Positions 1 through 12,509 of a stretch of DNA of 64,000 nucleotides are shown piece by piece. The notes under the pieces were generated by a model, which saw nothing but the letters and a program-made list of their open reading frames with translations, searched no databases and was not told the DNA's origin. Each line of letters starts with the position of its first letter. Position 1 is the stretch's first letter. Origin of the DNA: Symsagittifera roscoffensis (lineage: Eukaryota > Xenacoelomorpha > Acoela > Convolutidae); the NCBI RefSeq assembly GCF_963678635.1, contig NC_087064.1:14563802-14627801 (forward strand), in the 5' to 3' direction. Made by a program: the position numbers and the translations under genes.

Positions 1-154
1 CTTCTTATCAGTAAGAAAATTTCTTTATCTTCTAAGTGTTTTCAGAGAGAAACTTTTTTGAACAAAAAAATATATTTTAGGAACAACTGCTTTCATGTTC
101 AGGAAAAAAGAGTCGATAATGGTAATAAATTCTTATGATTTGACTTTGTTTTAC

Positions 155-480
155 CGCAGGGGGGTGATCGTGCATGAGGTATGTTTTGTTCAAGCTCGAT
201 GAATGGATCGAAAGCATCGATGTGTTTTGACCGTGTTCGACCAAATTGTGGTATGTTTTGACCACGCTTGAGGTATGTTTTGATCATGGTCGACTTTTCG
301 ACTAAATTTGGTTTGAATAGATCTATGTTTCCACTGTGCTCGACGTAATTTCGACCTGGCTCGACCAAATTCTCATACGTTTACCGAGTAATGTTTTGAC
401 AGCGCCTGACCTAGTCTGAAACTGTGTTGACCACGATGCTCTAGGTTTATTCAGGTTTTAGGGTCGACCCAAAATCCTGC
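155..480. repeat. Degenerate TTGACC/TCGAC minisatellite in the unit
   Basis: About six degenerate 25-50 bp iterations of GGTATGTTTTGACCA-type sequence, each followed by TCGAC or TCGACC. The same block recurs in the other units at about 3849-4149 and 7542-7842. It creates in-phase minus-strand ORFs of 62-89 codons whose translations are internally repetitive, so they are by-products rather than genes. Confidence 0.7.
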
Positions 481-799
481 CTCAAATATTCATTTGCAGT
501 CGAGCACTGCTTGACTTTGAAAGTCGAAATAAAAATTGAGTACCTCTACCCAGGCTCAAACGCCAAAAAGATTGACTTCTCGGTTAATTGTGATGCAGCT
601 GCTTTGTCGTTTAAGCAATCAGTTGTCATCAAATCACGATCAATTTTTTTTCCAATAAGCAATTTCAAAAGCAACTGACCTGTCTCGAAAAAATTGCGAT
701 ATGTGATTAGAAAAAAAAACAGTCCGTGATCGACTTTTCACTTTTAACGGATTTGAAGTACATTAGTGTTTTGGTTTTTTGAAGAAATTGACGCAGTAC

Positions 800-1276
800 T
801 TGAGTTTGGAGTGATTTAATTTCTCCAGACAAATTTAAACTTTTTAAATAGCAGTTTTAGACAAAATTTTTAATATCATTCGAAAATCACTTTTTTATAA
901 CAATAAATCATTTGTATATTTGTCCTGAGCACAAACAGAAAAGAAATTAGCTGTGATTTTATTTGAGAAGTTATGGATATTTAAAGATTGCCAATTTGGC
1001 AAAGATTGCCATTTTGGGACAATTAACCCGCGATATATTTCAGAGGAGGTTTAATAACATTTCAAAAATTGTTCCAAATTGAAATGAGGCGAAATTTTTG
1101 ATCAATTTAAAACTTTGCTATGAGCAAATTTTGACACATCTCATATATTTGAAAATCATGAAGAATTTGAGTTTTGCAATATTTCCCCCCATTTTTCTGA
1201 AAGCATACATTATTCTATATACCTTAAAAGACAGTCAAAACGTTGAGTGATTTACCATGATACGAGCAGTCTTGTT
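800..1276 (+). mobile_element. Decayed Helentron-like copy (unit 1)
   Basis: Aligns along its length with the better-preserved copies at 22770 and 27309: an ACAAATTT...CTTTTTAA segment, TTGTCCTGAGC, TTTAAAGATTGCC, GACAATTAACCCGCGATAT, and the 3' tip ACGAGCAGTCTTGTT. The 3' hairpin is degraded and the 5' tip is not recognisable. Copies in the other units are at about 4490-4968 and 8184-8660. Confidence 0.75.
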
Positions 1277-2134
1277 TATTGTCATAGAATGTCTTTGCTT
1301 TGCATCAAAACCGCAAGCAACTGCTAAAGAAACGTAGTTTAAGTCCAGGGTGGCCTTCTCATAGAGTAATTCTAGAAAAGGTGCATCGTCTCATAGTCAT
1401 GCAATCCTAATTTCTGCTAGATAGTTCCGTTCAACTTCCTAGTCTGATACCAATCTTAATCTAACTCTAATATATTATATTGTCAATAGATCTAGAATAT
1501 ACTGGTTCTAATGCAAGTTCAGAGGAGAGAAGAAAGCAACTGATTTAAAACTGTATTTTTTTCTCTGACTGGAAGTATGAGCAGTTTCAGCTTTATAATT
1601 TATTGTGAGTTTCAGTAATGGATCACGACTGTTTAGTTATCACTACTTTACAGTGATCAGTGATAAACATAAAGTTATATAATAAATACTTCTTTTGAAC
1701 TGGTTCCACCTACACGAGGCTCACGAAGTTTTTTAAATCAAACATTTTTTATGAAGAATGAATTGAATGTCTTCTAAACTCTTTTAGAAAAATGTCGATT
1801 GACCGTGTCAACGAAATTTTATTTGGTAGCAAAGCAATAAGAAGTTTGTGAGCCACCATGTGGATATTGCTGGGCAATGATTAATTAAAAAAAATGTAAG
1901 CCTCAGTTTATCAGTTTTCGCATATTTAGTAAATCATTTTAGTGAGGTTGTTGGTTGAATGAGCCTGGAAAATAGATGTGATCAGATTGGGGGAGTGTTG
2001 CCAATCTGGAAATTTCGTTACTAAAGTTGCGAATTTGTGTTATGACGTGTTGATTTCGTTATGTAGAGCGAGACAAGGGTTGACTCCTCAGAATGAAGCG
2101 CCAATAGACAAGAATACGTTTGAGTTAATACATT

Positions 2135-2185
2135 GATAATGGAAAAAAGAGTCGATAATGGTAATAAATTCTTATGATTTGACTT
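2135..2185. other. Unit junction with templated filler (units 1/2)
   Basis: This stretch sits between the end of one unit (after TTAATACATT) and the start of the next (AAGAGCAATC). Positions 2141-2185 match 102-146 inside the unit base for base (45 bp). The last unit runs from the same TTAATACATT straight into unique sequence at 9513, so the 51 bp are foreign to the parental junction. This indicates a patch copied during the duplication. Confidence 0.9.
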
Positions 2186-2645
2186 AAGAGCAATCAATTC
2201 AGCGTTATCGGAGAATAGTGGCAACAAGACATATCAATCTCCTCTTACAAGATAGGCTGATCGATCGGCTTCTATATTCATGGTATTCCACATCGCTGGA
2301 TCAAACGTAGGAATAGTAGATTATCTATCAAACGATCCACCAATCAACCAATAACTATAAGCGATACGTAGTTAAACGATAGGAAGTTAACTAAGTAGTG
2401 ATGTGTCTATTTACATTTGACCAGGTGTGTATAATTATTCGAAACATAGAGCGAATTCTCATTCCGAGGGAAAATGAAAATACCAATAGCGCCGTCATTT
2501 CAGAAGACTGTAAGACAATAAAACCATTATATTCCTTCCCATCTACTTCTGAGCCAGATATCCGTAAAATCTGGGACATTTTTACTCTAAAAGTTGCTTT
2601 GTTTTATACGATTATTAAATAGTATGATACTATTTTATACTGTTT

Positions 2646-2915
2646 TTGTTCCGACTTTCGATACGAAAGTAACGAAATATTTGTGCTCGGGGTGGTTTAT
2701 TTTGTCTTCAGACAAATTTCGACTTTTTTACTAGCCTTTTTTGACGGATTTTTCTAAAATCGTTCGAAGGGTATTGTTGTCCTGAGCTCAAAATTGAAAA
2801 GATATTCCACCTGTGATCATTTTTCGTAAAGTTACGGGGGTTTAAATATTGCCATTTTGGCCAATTTGGGACAATTAACGCGCGATATAGTTCGCGCTAT
2901 TAACGAATAAGCAAA
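2646..2915 (+). mobile_element. Helentron-like element, 5' half (unit 2)
   Basis: Starts with the family 5' end TTGTTCCGACTTTCG and the perfect ACTTTCG-ATA-CGAAAGT hairpin. It follows the consensus to the GCGCGATATAGTTCGCGCTATTAACG region and then diverges abruptly, so the 3' half is missing. The unit 3 copy is at 6338-6607. Confidence 0.85.
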
Positions 2916-4489
2916 AAAAGATATTTTGCCCGCTCCAGTTTAAAAATTCTTGTTTTGTCACTGTTTTTGAAAAAGTCGGTTTTTACGAAAAGCGGGTTGG
3001 CCACTCAGTGATAACCATATCTGATCCAGCATTATACAATGAATCAGTGCTGCAAATGTACTGGCCATGGGTAACGCATATTTTAACTGAAGTGCAGCAC
3101 TAAATCAAGGATAACCCGGAGTTACAATAGCTATTCCAGAAACTAGCTATGATTCAGAAGTATTTCAGCGCTACTTTCGAACTAAACTATGTTGATGGTT
3201 TTCTGTTGATCGTGGGTAAGTGGCCACTTAATAGGGCTTAAAACAGCAATAGTTATTTTAACGACACCAACCAGGGAAATTTTTTCCAGTCGCACATGAA
3301 TTGTTCAATCGGTAAAACTCCTCTGATGCTGGTAAATAAAAAACTTTTGGTTGATATGTTTCTTAACACAAATTTTCGATCTCGAAAAAGTCGTGAGTCT
3401 GTCTATTGGTATGTTTAGTCCGTTTTGAGCAATTTTGCGTTTTTTTTCAACAGTCTGGACCAAATTCAGATAAACTTTGACATTCTCGAACGAAATGATA
3501 GTTTTCGGTTTTGCTTGACTCAAATAAAATATGGTTCGACCACCTGGTTCAAAAAAATTGCGCAACTTTGCTCGGAGCAATCTTAATAACTTTCGAAGTC
3601 TCGACTTAAATCGAGTTTTTTTACCCTTGTTGAAATTGATTTATCGAAAAACAAAAATTTTATTTTTATGTCTTTCGTGTATTTTCACACTTCTTATCAG
3701 TAAGAAAATTTCTTTATCTTCTAAGTGTTTTCAGAGAGAAACTTTTTTGAACAAAAAAATATATTTTAGGAACAACTGCTTTCATGTTCAGGAAAAAAGA
3801 GTCGATAATGGTAATAAATTCTTATGATTTGACTATGTTTTACCGCAGGGGGGTGATCGTGCATGAGGTATGTTTTGTTCAAGCTCGATGAATGGATCGA
3901 AAGCATCGATGTGTTTTGACCGTGTTCGACCAAATTGTGGTATGTTTTGACCACGCTTGAGGTATGTTTTGATCATGGTCGACTTTTCGACTAAATTTGG
4001 TTTGAATAGATCTATGTTTCCACTGTGCTCGACGTAATTTCGACCTGGCTCGACCAAATTCTCATACGCTTACCGAGTAATGTTTTGACAGCGCCTGACC
4101 TAGTCTGAAACTGTGTTGACCACGATGCTCTAGGTTTATTCAGATTTTAGGGTCGACCCAAAATCCTGCCTCAAATATTCATTTGCAGTCGAGCACTGCT
4201 TGACTTTGAAAGTCGAAATAAAAATTGAGAAACCTCTACCCAGGCTCAAACGCCAAAAAGATTGACTTCTCGGTTAATTGTGATGCAGCTGCTTTGTCGT
4301 GTAAGCAATCAGTTGTCATCAAATCACGATCAATTTTTTTTCCAATAAGCAATTTCAAAAGCAACTGACCTGTCTCGAAAAAATTGCGATATGTGATTAG
4401 AAAAAAAAAACAGTCCGTGATCGACTTTTCACTTTTAACGGATTTGAAGTACATTAGTGTTTTGGTTTTTTGAAGAAATTGACGCATTA

Positions 4490-4968
4490 CTTGAGTTTGG
4501 AGTGATTTAATTTCTCCAGACAAATTTAAACTTTTTAAATAGCAGTTTTAGACAAAATTTTTAATATCATTCGAAAATCACTTTTTTATAACAATAAATC
4601 ATTTGTATATTTGTCCTGAGCACAAACAGAAAAGAAATTAGCTGTGATTTTATTTGAGAAGTTATGGATATTTAAAGATTGCCAATTTGGCAAAGATTGC
4701 CATTTTGGGACAATTAACCCGCGATATATTTCAGAGGAGGTTTAATAACATTTCAAAAATTGTTCCAAATTGAAATGAGGCGAAATTTTTGATCAATTTA
4801 AAACTTTGCTATGAGCAAATTTTGACACATCTCATATATTTGAAAATCATGAAGAATTTGAGTTTTTGCAATATTTCCCCCCATTTTTCTGAAAGCATAC
4901 ATTATTCTATATACCTTAAAAGACAGTCAAAACGTTGAGTGATTTACCATGATACGAGCAGTCTTGTT
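4490..4968 (+). mobile_element. Decayed Helentron-like copy (unit 2)
   Basis: Counterpart of 800-1276 in the second unit, ending in the family 3' tip ACGAGCAGTCTTGTT at 4968. Confidence 0.75.
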
Positions 4969-5826
4969 TATTGTCATAGAATGTCTTTGCTTTGCATCAA
5001 AACCGCAAGCAACTGCTAAAGAAACGGAGTTTAAGTCCAGGGTGGCCTTCTCATAGAGTAATTCTAGAAAAGGTGCATCGTCTCATAGTCATGCAATCCT
5101 AATTTCTGCTAGATAGTTCCGTTCAACTTCCTAGTCTGATACCAATCTTAATCTAACTCTAATATATTATATTGTCAATAGATCTAGAATATACTGGTTC
5201 TAATGCAAGTTCAGAGGAGAGAAGAAAGCAACTGATTTAAAACTGTATTTTTTTCTCTGACTGGAAGTATGAGCAGTTTCAGCTTTATAATTTATTGTGA
5301 GTTTCAGTAATGGATCACGACTGTTTAGTTATCACTACTTTACAGTGATCAGTGATAAACATAAAGTTATATAATAAATACTTCTTTTGAACTGGTTCCA
5401 CCTACACGAGGCTCACGAAGTTTTTTAAATCAAACATTTTTTATGAAGAATGAATTGAATGTCTTCTAAACTCTTTTAGAAAAATGTCGATTGACTGTGT
5501 CAACGAAATTTTATTTGGTAGCAAAGCAACAAGAAGTTTGTGAGCCACCATGTGGATATTGCTGGGCAATGATTAATTAAAAAAAATGTAAGCCTCAGTT
5601 TATCAGTTTTCGCATATTTAGTAAATCATTTTAGTGAGGTTGTTGGTTGAATGAGCCTGGAAAATAGATGTGATCAGATTGGGGGAGTGTTGCCAATCTG
5701 GAAATTTCGTTACTAAAGTTGCGAATTTGTGTTATGACGTGTTGATTTCGTTATGTAGAGCGAGACAAGGGTTGACTCCTCAGAATGAAGCGCCAATAGA
5801 CAAGAATACGTTTGAGTTAATACATT

Positions 5827-5877
5827 GATAATGGAAAAAAGAGTAGATAATGGTAATAAATTCTTATGATTTGACTT
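5827..5877. other. Unit junction with templated filler (units 2/3)
   Basis: Same 51-bp junction as at 2135-2185, with one substitution (AGTAGATAA instead of AGTCGATAA). Its presence at both internal junctions shows that the filler arose once and was then amplified with the unit. Confidence 0.9.
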
Positions 5878-6337
5878 AAGAGCAATCAATTCAGCGTTAT
5901 CGGAGAATAGTGGCAACAAGACATATCAATCTCCTCTTACAAGATAGGCTGATCGATCGGCTTCTATATTCATGGTATTCCACATCGCTGGATCAAACGT
6001 AGGAATAGTAGATTATCTATCAAACGATCCACCAATCAACCAATAACTATAAGCGATACGTAGTTAAACGATACGAAGTTAACTAAGTAGTGATGTGTCT
6101 ATTTACATTTGACCAGGTGTGTATAATTATTCGAAACATAGAGCGAATTCTCATTCCGAGGGAAAATGAAAATACCAATAGCGCCGTCATTTCAGAAGAC
6201 TGTAAGACAATAAAACCATTATATTCCTTCCCATCTACTTCTGAGCCAGATATCCGTAAAATCTGGGACATTTTTACTCTAAAATTTGCTTTGTTTTATA
6301 CGATTATTAAATAGTATGATACTATTTTATACTGTTT

Positions 6338-6607
6338 TTGTTCCGACTTTCGATACGAAAGTAACGAAATATTTGTGCTCGGGGTGGTTTATTTTGTCTT
6401 CAGACAAATATCGACTTTTTTACTAGCCTTTTTTGACGGATTTTTCTAAAATCATTCGAAGGGTATTGTTGTCCTGAGCTCAAAATTGAAAAGATATTCC
6501 ACCTGTGATCATTTTTCGTAAAGTTACGGGGGTTTAAATATTGCCATTTTGGCCAATTTGGGACAATTAACGCGCGATATAGTTCGCGCTATTAACGAAT
6601 AAGCAAA
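6338..6607 (+). mobile_element. Helentron-like element, 5' half (unit 3)
   Basis: Counterpart of 2646-2915 in the next unit, with the same truncation point and a few substitutions. Confidence 0.85.
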
Positions 6608-8183
6608 AAAAGATATTTTGCCCGCTCCAGTTTAAAAATTCTTGTTTTGTCACTGTTTTTGAAAAAGCCGGTTTTTACGAAAAGCGGGTTGGCCACTCAG
6701 TGATAACCATATCTGATCCAGCATTATACAATGAATCAGTGCTGCAAATGTACTGGCCATGGGTAACGCATATTTTAACTGAAGTGCAGCACTAAATCAA
6801 GGATAACCCGGAGTTACAATAGCTATTCCAGAAACTAGCTATGATTCAGAAGTATTTCAGCGCTACTTTCGAACTAAACTATGTTGATGGTTTTCTGTTG
6901 ATCGTGGGTAAGTGGCCACTTAATAGGGCTTAAAACAGCAATAGTTATTTTAACGACACCAACCAGGGAAATTTTTTCCAGTCGCACATGAATTGTTCAA
7001 TCGGTAAAACTCCTCTGATGCTGGTAAATAAAAAACTTTTGGTTGATATGTTTCTTAACACAAATTTTCGATCTCGAAATAGTCGTGAGTCTGTCTATTG
7101 GTATGTTTAGTCCGTTTTGAGCAATTTTGCGTTTTTTTTTCAACAGTCTGGACCAAATTCAGATAAACTTTGACATTCTCGAACGAAATGATAGTTTTCG
7201 GTTTTGCTTGACTCAAATAAAATATGGTTCGACCACCTGGTTCAAAAAAATTGCGCAACTTTGCTCGGAGCAATCTTAATAACTTTCGAAGTCTCGACTT
7301 AAATCGAGTTTTTTTACCCTTGTTGAAATTGATTTATCGAAAAACAAAAATTTTATTTTTATGTCTTTCGTGTATTTTCACACTTCTTATCAGTAAGAAA
7401 ATTTCTTTATCTTCTAAGTGTTTTCAGAGAGAAACTTTTTTGAACAAAAAAATATATTTTAGGAACAACTGCTTTCATGTTCAGGAAAAAAGAGTCGATA
7501 ATGGTAATAAATTCTTATGATTTGACTATGTTTTACCGCAGGGGGGTGATCGTGCATGAGGTATGTTTTGTTCAAGCTCGATGAATGGATCGAAAGCATC
7601 GATGTGTTTTGACCGTGTTCGACCAAATTGTGGTATGTTTTGACCACGCTTGAGGTATGTTTTGATCATGGTCGACTTTTCGACTAAATTTGGTTTGAAT
7701 AGATCTATGTTTCCACTGTGCTCGACGTAATTTCGACCTGGCTCGACCAAATTCTCATACGCTTACCGAGTAATGTTTTGACAGCGCCTGACCTAGTCTG
7801 AAACTGTGTTGACCACGATGCTCTAGGTTTATTCAGATTTTAGGGTCGACCCAAAATCCTGCCTCAAATATTCATTTGCAGTCGAGCACTGCTTGACTTT
7901 GAAAGTCGAAATAAAAATTGAGAAACCTCTACCCAGGCTCAAACGCCAAAAAGATTGACTTCTCGGTTAATTGTGATGCAGCTGCTTTGTCGTGTAAGCA
8001 ATCAGTTGTCATCAAATCACGATCAATTTTTTTTCCAATAAGCAATTTCAAAAGCAACTGACCTGTCTCGAAAAAATTGCGATATGTGATTAGAAAAAAA
8101 AACAGTCCGTGATCGACTTTTCACTTTTAACGGATTTGAAGTACATTAGTGTTTTGGTTTTTTGAAGAAATTGAGGCAGTACT

Positions 8184-8660
8184 TGAGTTTGGAGTGATTT
8201 AATTTCTCCAGACAAATTTAAACTTTTTAAATAGCAGTTTTAGACAAAATTTTTAATATCATTCGAAAATCACTTTTTTATAACAATAAATCATTTGTAT
8301 ATTTGTCCTGAGCACAAACAGAAAAGAAATTAGCTGTGATTTTATTTGAGAAGTTATGGATATTTAAAGATTGCCAATTTGGCAAAGATTGCCATTTTGG
8401 GACAATTAACCCGCGATATATTTCAGAGGAGGTTTAATAACATTTCAAAAATTGTTCCAAATTGAAATGAGGCGAAATTTTTGATCAATTTAAAACTTTG
8501 CTATGAGCAAATTTTGACACATCTCATATATTTGAAAATCATGAAGAATTTGAGTTTTTGCAATATTTCCCCCCATTTTTCTGAAAGCATACATTATTCT
8601 ATATACCTTAAAAGACAGTCAAAACGTTGAGTGATTTACCATGATACGAGCAGTCTTGTT
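8184..8660 (+). mobile_element. Decayed Helentron-like copy (unit 3)
   Basis: Counterpart of 800-1276 in the third unit, ending in the family 3' tip ACGAGCAGTCTTGTT at 8660. Confidence 0.75.
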
Positions 8661-9361
8661 TATTGTCATAGAATGTCTTTGCTTTGCATCAAAACCGCAA
8701 GCAACTGCTAAAGAAACGGAGTTTAAGTCCAGGGTGGCCTTCTCATAGAGTAATTCTAGAAAAGGTGCATCGTCTCATAGTCATGCAATCCTAATTTCTG
8801 CTAGATAGTTCCGTTCAACTTCCTAGTCTGATACCAATCTTAATCTAACTCTAATATATTATATTGTCAATAGATCTAGAATATACTGGTTCTAATGCAA
8901 GTTCAGAGGAGAGAAGAAAGCAACTGATTTAAAACTGTATTTTTTTCTCTGACTGGAAGTATGAGCAGTTTCAGCTTTATAATTTATTGTGAGTTTCAGT
9001 AATGGATCACGACTGTTTAGTTATCACTACTTTACAGTGATCAGTGATAAACATAAAGTTATATAATAAATACTTCTTTTGAACTGGTTCCACCTACACG
9101 AGGCTCACGAAGTTTTTTAAATCAAACATTTTTTATGAAGAATGAATTGAATGTCTTCTAAACTCTTTTAGAAAAATGTCGATTGACTGTGTCAACGAAA
9201 TTTTATTTGGTAGCAAAGCAACAAGAAGTTTGTGAGCCACCATGTGGATATTGCTGGGCAATGATTAATTAAAAAAAATGTAAGCCTCAGTTTATCAGTT
9301 TTCGCATGTTTAGTAAATCATTTTAGTGAGGTTGTTGGTTGAATGAGCCTGGAAAATAGAT

Positions 9362-9607
9362 GTGATCAGATTGAGGGAGTGTTTAGTAAAATTCGTTACT
9401 AAAGTTGCGAATTTGTGTTATGAAGTGTTGATTTCGTTATGTAGAGCGAGACAAGGGTTGACTCCTCAGAATGAAGCGCCAATAGACAAGAATACGTTTG
9501 AGTTAATACATTCAGTGGGCCCTTGTTCGTTTTCATGGAATACTTTTAATCAATGCCGGCTTCATACTTTGTGTGAGGGTTGTGACTTCGGCAAGCAACA
9601 CCAATAG
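9362..9607 (+). CDS. Unrecognised 81-codon ORF across the array end
   Basis: An open frame begins in the last 150 bp of unit 3 and continues past the array boundary at 9512 to a TAG at 9605-9607. There is no ATG at the start of the frame, so it would have to be an exon or a remnant. The C-terminal part carries cysteines (PCSF, NQC, LCEGC). In units 1-2 the same frame is cut at the filler by a stop right after FELIH. I recognise no family, and the ORF may be chance or the relic of a gene broken by the duplication. Confidence 0.2.
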   Translation: MIRLRECLVKFVTKVANLCYEVLISLCRARQGLTPQNEAPIDKNTFELIHSVGPCSFSWNTFNQCRLHTLCEGCDFGKQHQ

Positions 9608-12509
9608 ATTTGCCAGTCCATAGTTAGAATGTCGTCTAGTTTTCAACTACCTCTTGCTGCTTGTTTCTTTTCCTCTGGGAAGTCTTTACGTTTTACACAT
9701 CTGTACCTTAAAGATTCAGCTTCAATTATAATCTCATTAGTTATTTTTGACAAAAGCCTGTCAAGACTAAAGATTAGCTTACCCTAAAGCCTTTCTGAAG
9801 GCAAATTAAGTGCGTCAGGTCTAAGTTCTTGTTTATGATGTCCTTCAAGCTACTGGCGGGTTAGGCTAGCTGGAGTGTATTTGTGAGTGTCTCTTTGAGC
9901 AGACTCTTTTCTTTTTCATAACCTTTCTTCCTTTTGTGTCAGTTGTTTTGTCTTTTTTTCCTGTGGTTATGTCTTTTTTCTTTAAAAAAATCCTCTCTGA
10001 TTAGCGTTAACCCGGAGTTTTTTAGGTTTTCATGAGGTCCTAATATCAAGTTGACTTAAGTTTCAAAAGACTGTTTTATCCATTTTTTTTTCTGTTTGTG
10101 TATATAGGGACTTTTTTGTACCTAAAAAAATTTTTTCGCTAAAGGAATGTTTCAAACCTACTGAAGCTGTTTAAAATTAATATCAGTGAGCTTGAAAAAA
10201 AAATATTTTTTTATTACAATTGTCATACACAGACTGTTCGAAAATTAAAGAGGTTTTGCGGAAGTCGGTGACTCCAAAAGGCTATTTGGAGATATTTTTA
10301 AAAAATCCAATTTGCGGAGGATGCCGTGCAGTTCAATAATTTTGAAGCCATACGTAACTTTTAAACAATATGGTGACATCTACTGAAAATTGATAAACCT
10401 ATAACGATGGTGTGGTTTGCGTTAAAGTGAGCTTTGTAGAAAATGTCCTATGGATGAAACGATAGTAAGTGCGCGTGTGTGTTAGTTTCGTTTTCAACAA
10501 CAGTTAGTGGGAGGAGTTAATATCACGTTCTCTAGGTGTGAGAAAACTAAATGATAGTTAAAAAATGTCGAAGTGACCGAAAACGATTTGATCGAATCTT
10601 TAATCAGTACTTTGCAAATCGAAAATAGAATCGGTTTTTATGAAAAAATTTCTTTGAGTTGTGAGTTTACTACAGAGTCGGTGTCGTATGGTAAATCTTT
10701 CAATATATAAAACGACAGTGTGGTCATATTGAGCAATGGGAAATGCAAGCGATGAAATGTTGGACTTGCAAGCGATGAAATGGCTGAGAACTTGTGAGAA
10801 GCCAATATTAGTAAAATCTTTCAGTTGTACGGCTTTAGTGAGCTGGTGATTTTCTGGGTATCTTTTCATGTGTATACGTTTTGTACGGGTGGGGTGTTGC
10901 GAAAAGATGTTGTGGATATTTCTGAAGGTAAAGCCGAATGGGTTACTTGGTGTATTGCAAGCGAATGATTAGTTTTTTGGATTTGTTGATGGTGTTGTAT
11001 GAAAGTCGTGTTCAATTTGGTAGTCAGTGACAGGGCCTGGTATGTCGTTAATTGTTTTAGATAGTAATGAAAGGATCGGGAAGCTCGATAAAGGAAGAAT
11101 TTGAGTTGGATGAAAGGGCGATTACCGAGATTGTGGGAGTAATAGGGTTAAAAAATGGTCGTGAAAAATTAGTAGTAGGGTTTGGTTGTGAGTCAAAAAG
11201 ATTCGTCGGAGTGCTTCTTGCGGGGTTTTCTAAAAAGTCTTGTGTGTTAAAAATTGTCTAGATTGAGGAATCAGAGTGCTTGTGAGATGAGTCAGATGAT
11301 GAAATGGGTATTATAAAACTATTATCAACACCGGTAGAGGGGAGAAGAGAGTTCATTGATGGAAGTGACAGATGTGAGACGTTAGAGATTGAAAGGGTAT
11401 GAAAAAGATCGGTAGAGGTATTCAATATGATGGCTCGTTATGGGCTAAATTACTTTTCGTTATGAGAATGAAAAATTATGGCGAGTGGTTGCTCGAATAT
11501 TTGATCAAATGTTTCGTTAGAACTGTTATGTTAATAAGCAATATGAGGTTCCTTGTTTTGATGTAAACGAGAAAACGTTTTTCTTTAATTTGGGCGTGAA
11601 GTAATTGTAAACATATTTGGTGTGGTAAATTGTGAAAGTGCGGCGGTTCTGTAGGTGTTATGTATCTGTTGCTTTGTAGGTCAACATACGTGTTTGGTTT
11701 TGAGGGGTTTTCAATGCATTCGTTCAAATGTGCATCAAGTAATTTTTTTCTATGAAATTGAGAACATTCCAAAAAACTCCGCAAATAGCTTTCCAGCTAA
11801 AAAAGACCCAAGAAGAGGCCTTGATGATCTAATTTATTTGAAATAATATGATGATTTTGGTTTGAAATTTAAGGAGAAGCCTTGATGAGTTGAAAGTCTA
11901 GATAAATTTAAGGTGTTCGAAATGATGTTTGATGATCTTGATTTTCTTCATAATAACAATTCGGGTTTGATTTGTTTTAGGTAAAGAGACAGAGACGATG
12001 TTGATCCTCGAGAGCAAGGAATCGTCACCAAACTATCAAGAAAAAACTTGTTGTGTTTTTTGTGTCTTAATGAGTTTATATTTCTGAAACGAAGCTTTTT
12101 TTTTAAAAAAAATATTGCAGATTTTGAGGAAGGTAAAGTTTTCTGCTGTTGTTTTTTTGTTTAATTATAGTTTTAGTTTTTGTATATTATCCAAAGTTTA
12201 TCGCTTGTTAAATATCATTTACGGCTCTCTCATTTATTGCAGTTCACATAATAGTTTAGAAGATTTACTGCACAATTAGGTTTCAAATTCTGTCTTTTTA
12301 TCGGCCTTTTTGCTTTGCAATGCAGGTTGTTGGTTAATTGTCTTTCTTTGAGATGATTTTTTCCTTGGTATTGGCTCGGCTTCATTTTCATTGTCTTATC
12401 GAGACGTGGAAAAAGCTAATTCTATTATTATGTTATTGACCAATTCTATGTTTTTTTAAAAATCCAAGTTAAAATTAGATCTGCTTGAGACTCGCTGGTC
12501 GCATTGGTC
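9608..12509. other. No recognised gene; strand-asymmetric stretch
   Basis: Nothing recognisable at 9608-10400, apart from T-rich tracts. From about 10400 to 12000 the plus strand is visibly rich in G and poor in C, and the minus strand carries short A/C-rich open frames (10600-10869 and 11476-11784). This looks like the remains of an A/C-rich coding or retroelement sequence on the minus strand. A 16-bp direct repeat (TGCAAGCGATGAAATG) occurs at 10745 and near 10770. No domain can be named. Confidence 0.5.

Larger units (their letters stand above)
1..2134. repeat. Tandem array, partial unit 1 (3' part of ~3.69 kb unit)
   Basis: Near-identical to 3690-5826 and 7383-9512, with only scattered substitutions and one-base indels. 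The window opens inside this copy, so the array probably continues upstream. The unit holds a degenerate TCGAC/TTGACC-rich minisatellite near its start, a decayed Helentron-like element (800-1276) and a stretch (1336-1710) with a diverged relative at 12510-12815. The short ORFs here are scrambled by the repeats and look non-coding. Confidence 0.97.
2186..5826. repeat. Tandem array, complete unit 2
   Basis: Full repeat unit from AAGAGCAATC to TTAATACATT. It contains the 5' half of a Helentron-like element (2646-2915), a middle part of no recognised type, the TCGAC-rich minisatellite (about 3849-4149) and a decayed Helentron-like copy (4490-4968). No protein-coding gene is supported. The near identity of the copies points to a recent duplication. 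Confidence 0.97.
5878..9512. repeat. Tandem array, terminal unit 3
   Basis: Third copy, near-identical to unit 2 until TTAATACATT at 9512, where it enters unique sequence instead of the filler. This fixes the right breakpoint of the array. Close to the end it differs from the other units at 9373-9392 (a replaced short stretch) and at one base near 9424, so this part may be closer to the pre-duplication sequence. Confidence 0.96.

Noticed and set aside
77-8000. Repeated minus-strand ORFs of 62-102 codons in the tandem array
   Set aside because: They run through the TCGAC/TTGACC minisatellite and Helentron-like pieces, give internally repetitive proteins, lack splice context, and differ between units by frameshifts.
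10228-10260. GACTGTTCGAAAATTAAAG resembling a mariner terminal repeat
   Set aside because: No inverse copy was found within several kilobases and no transposase remnant lies nearby.
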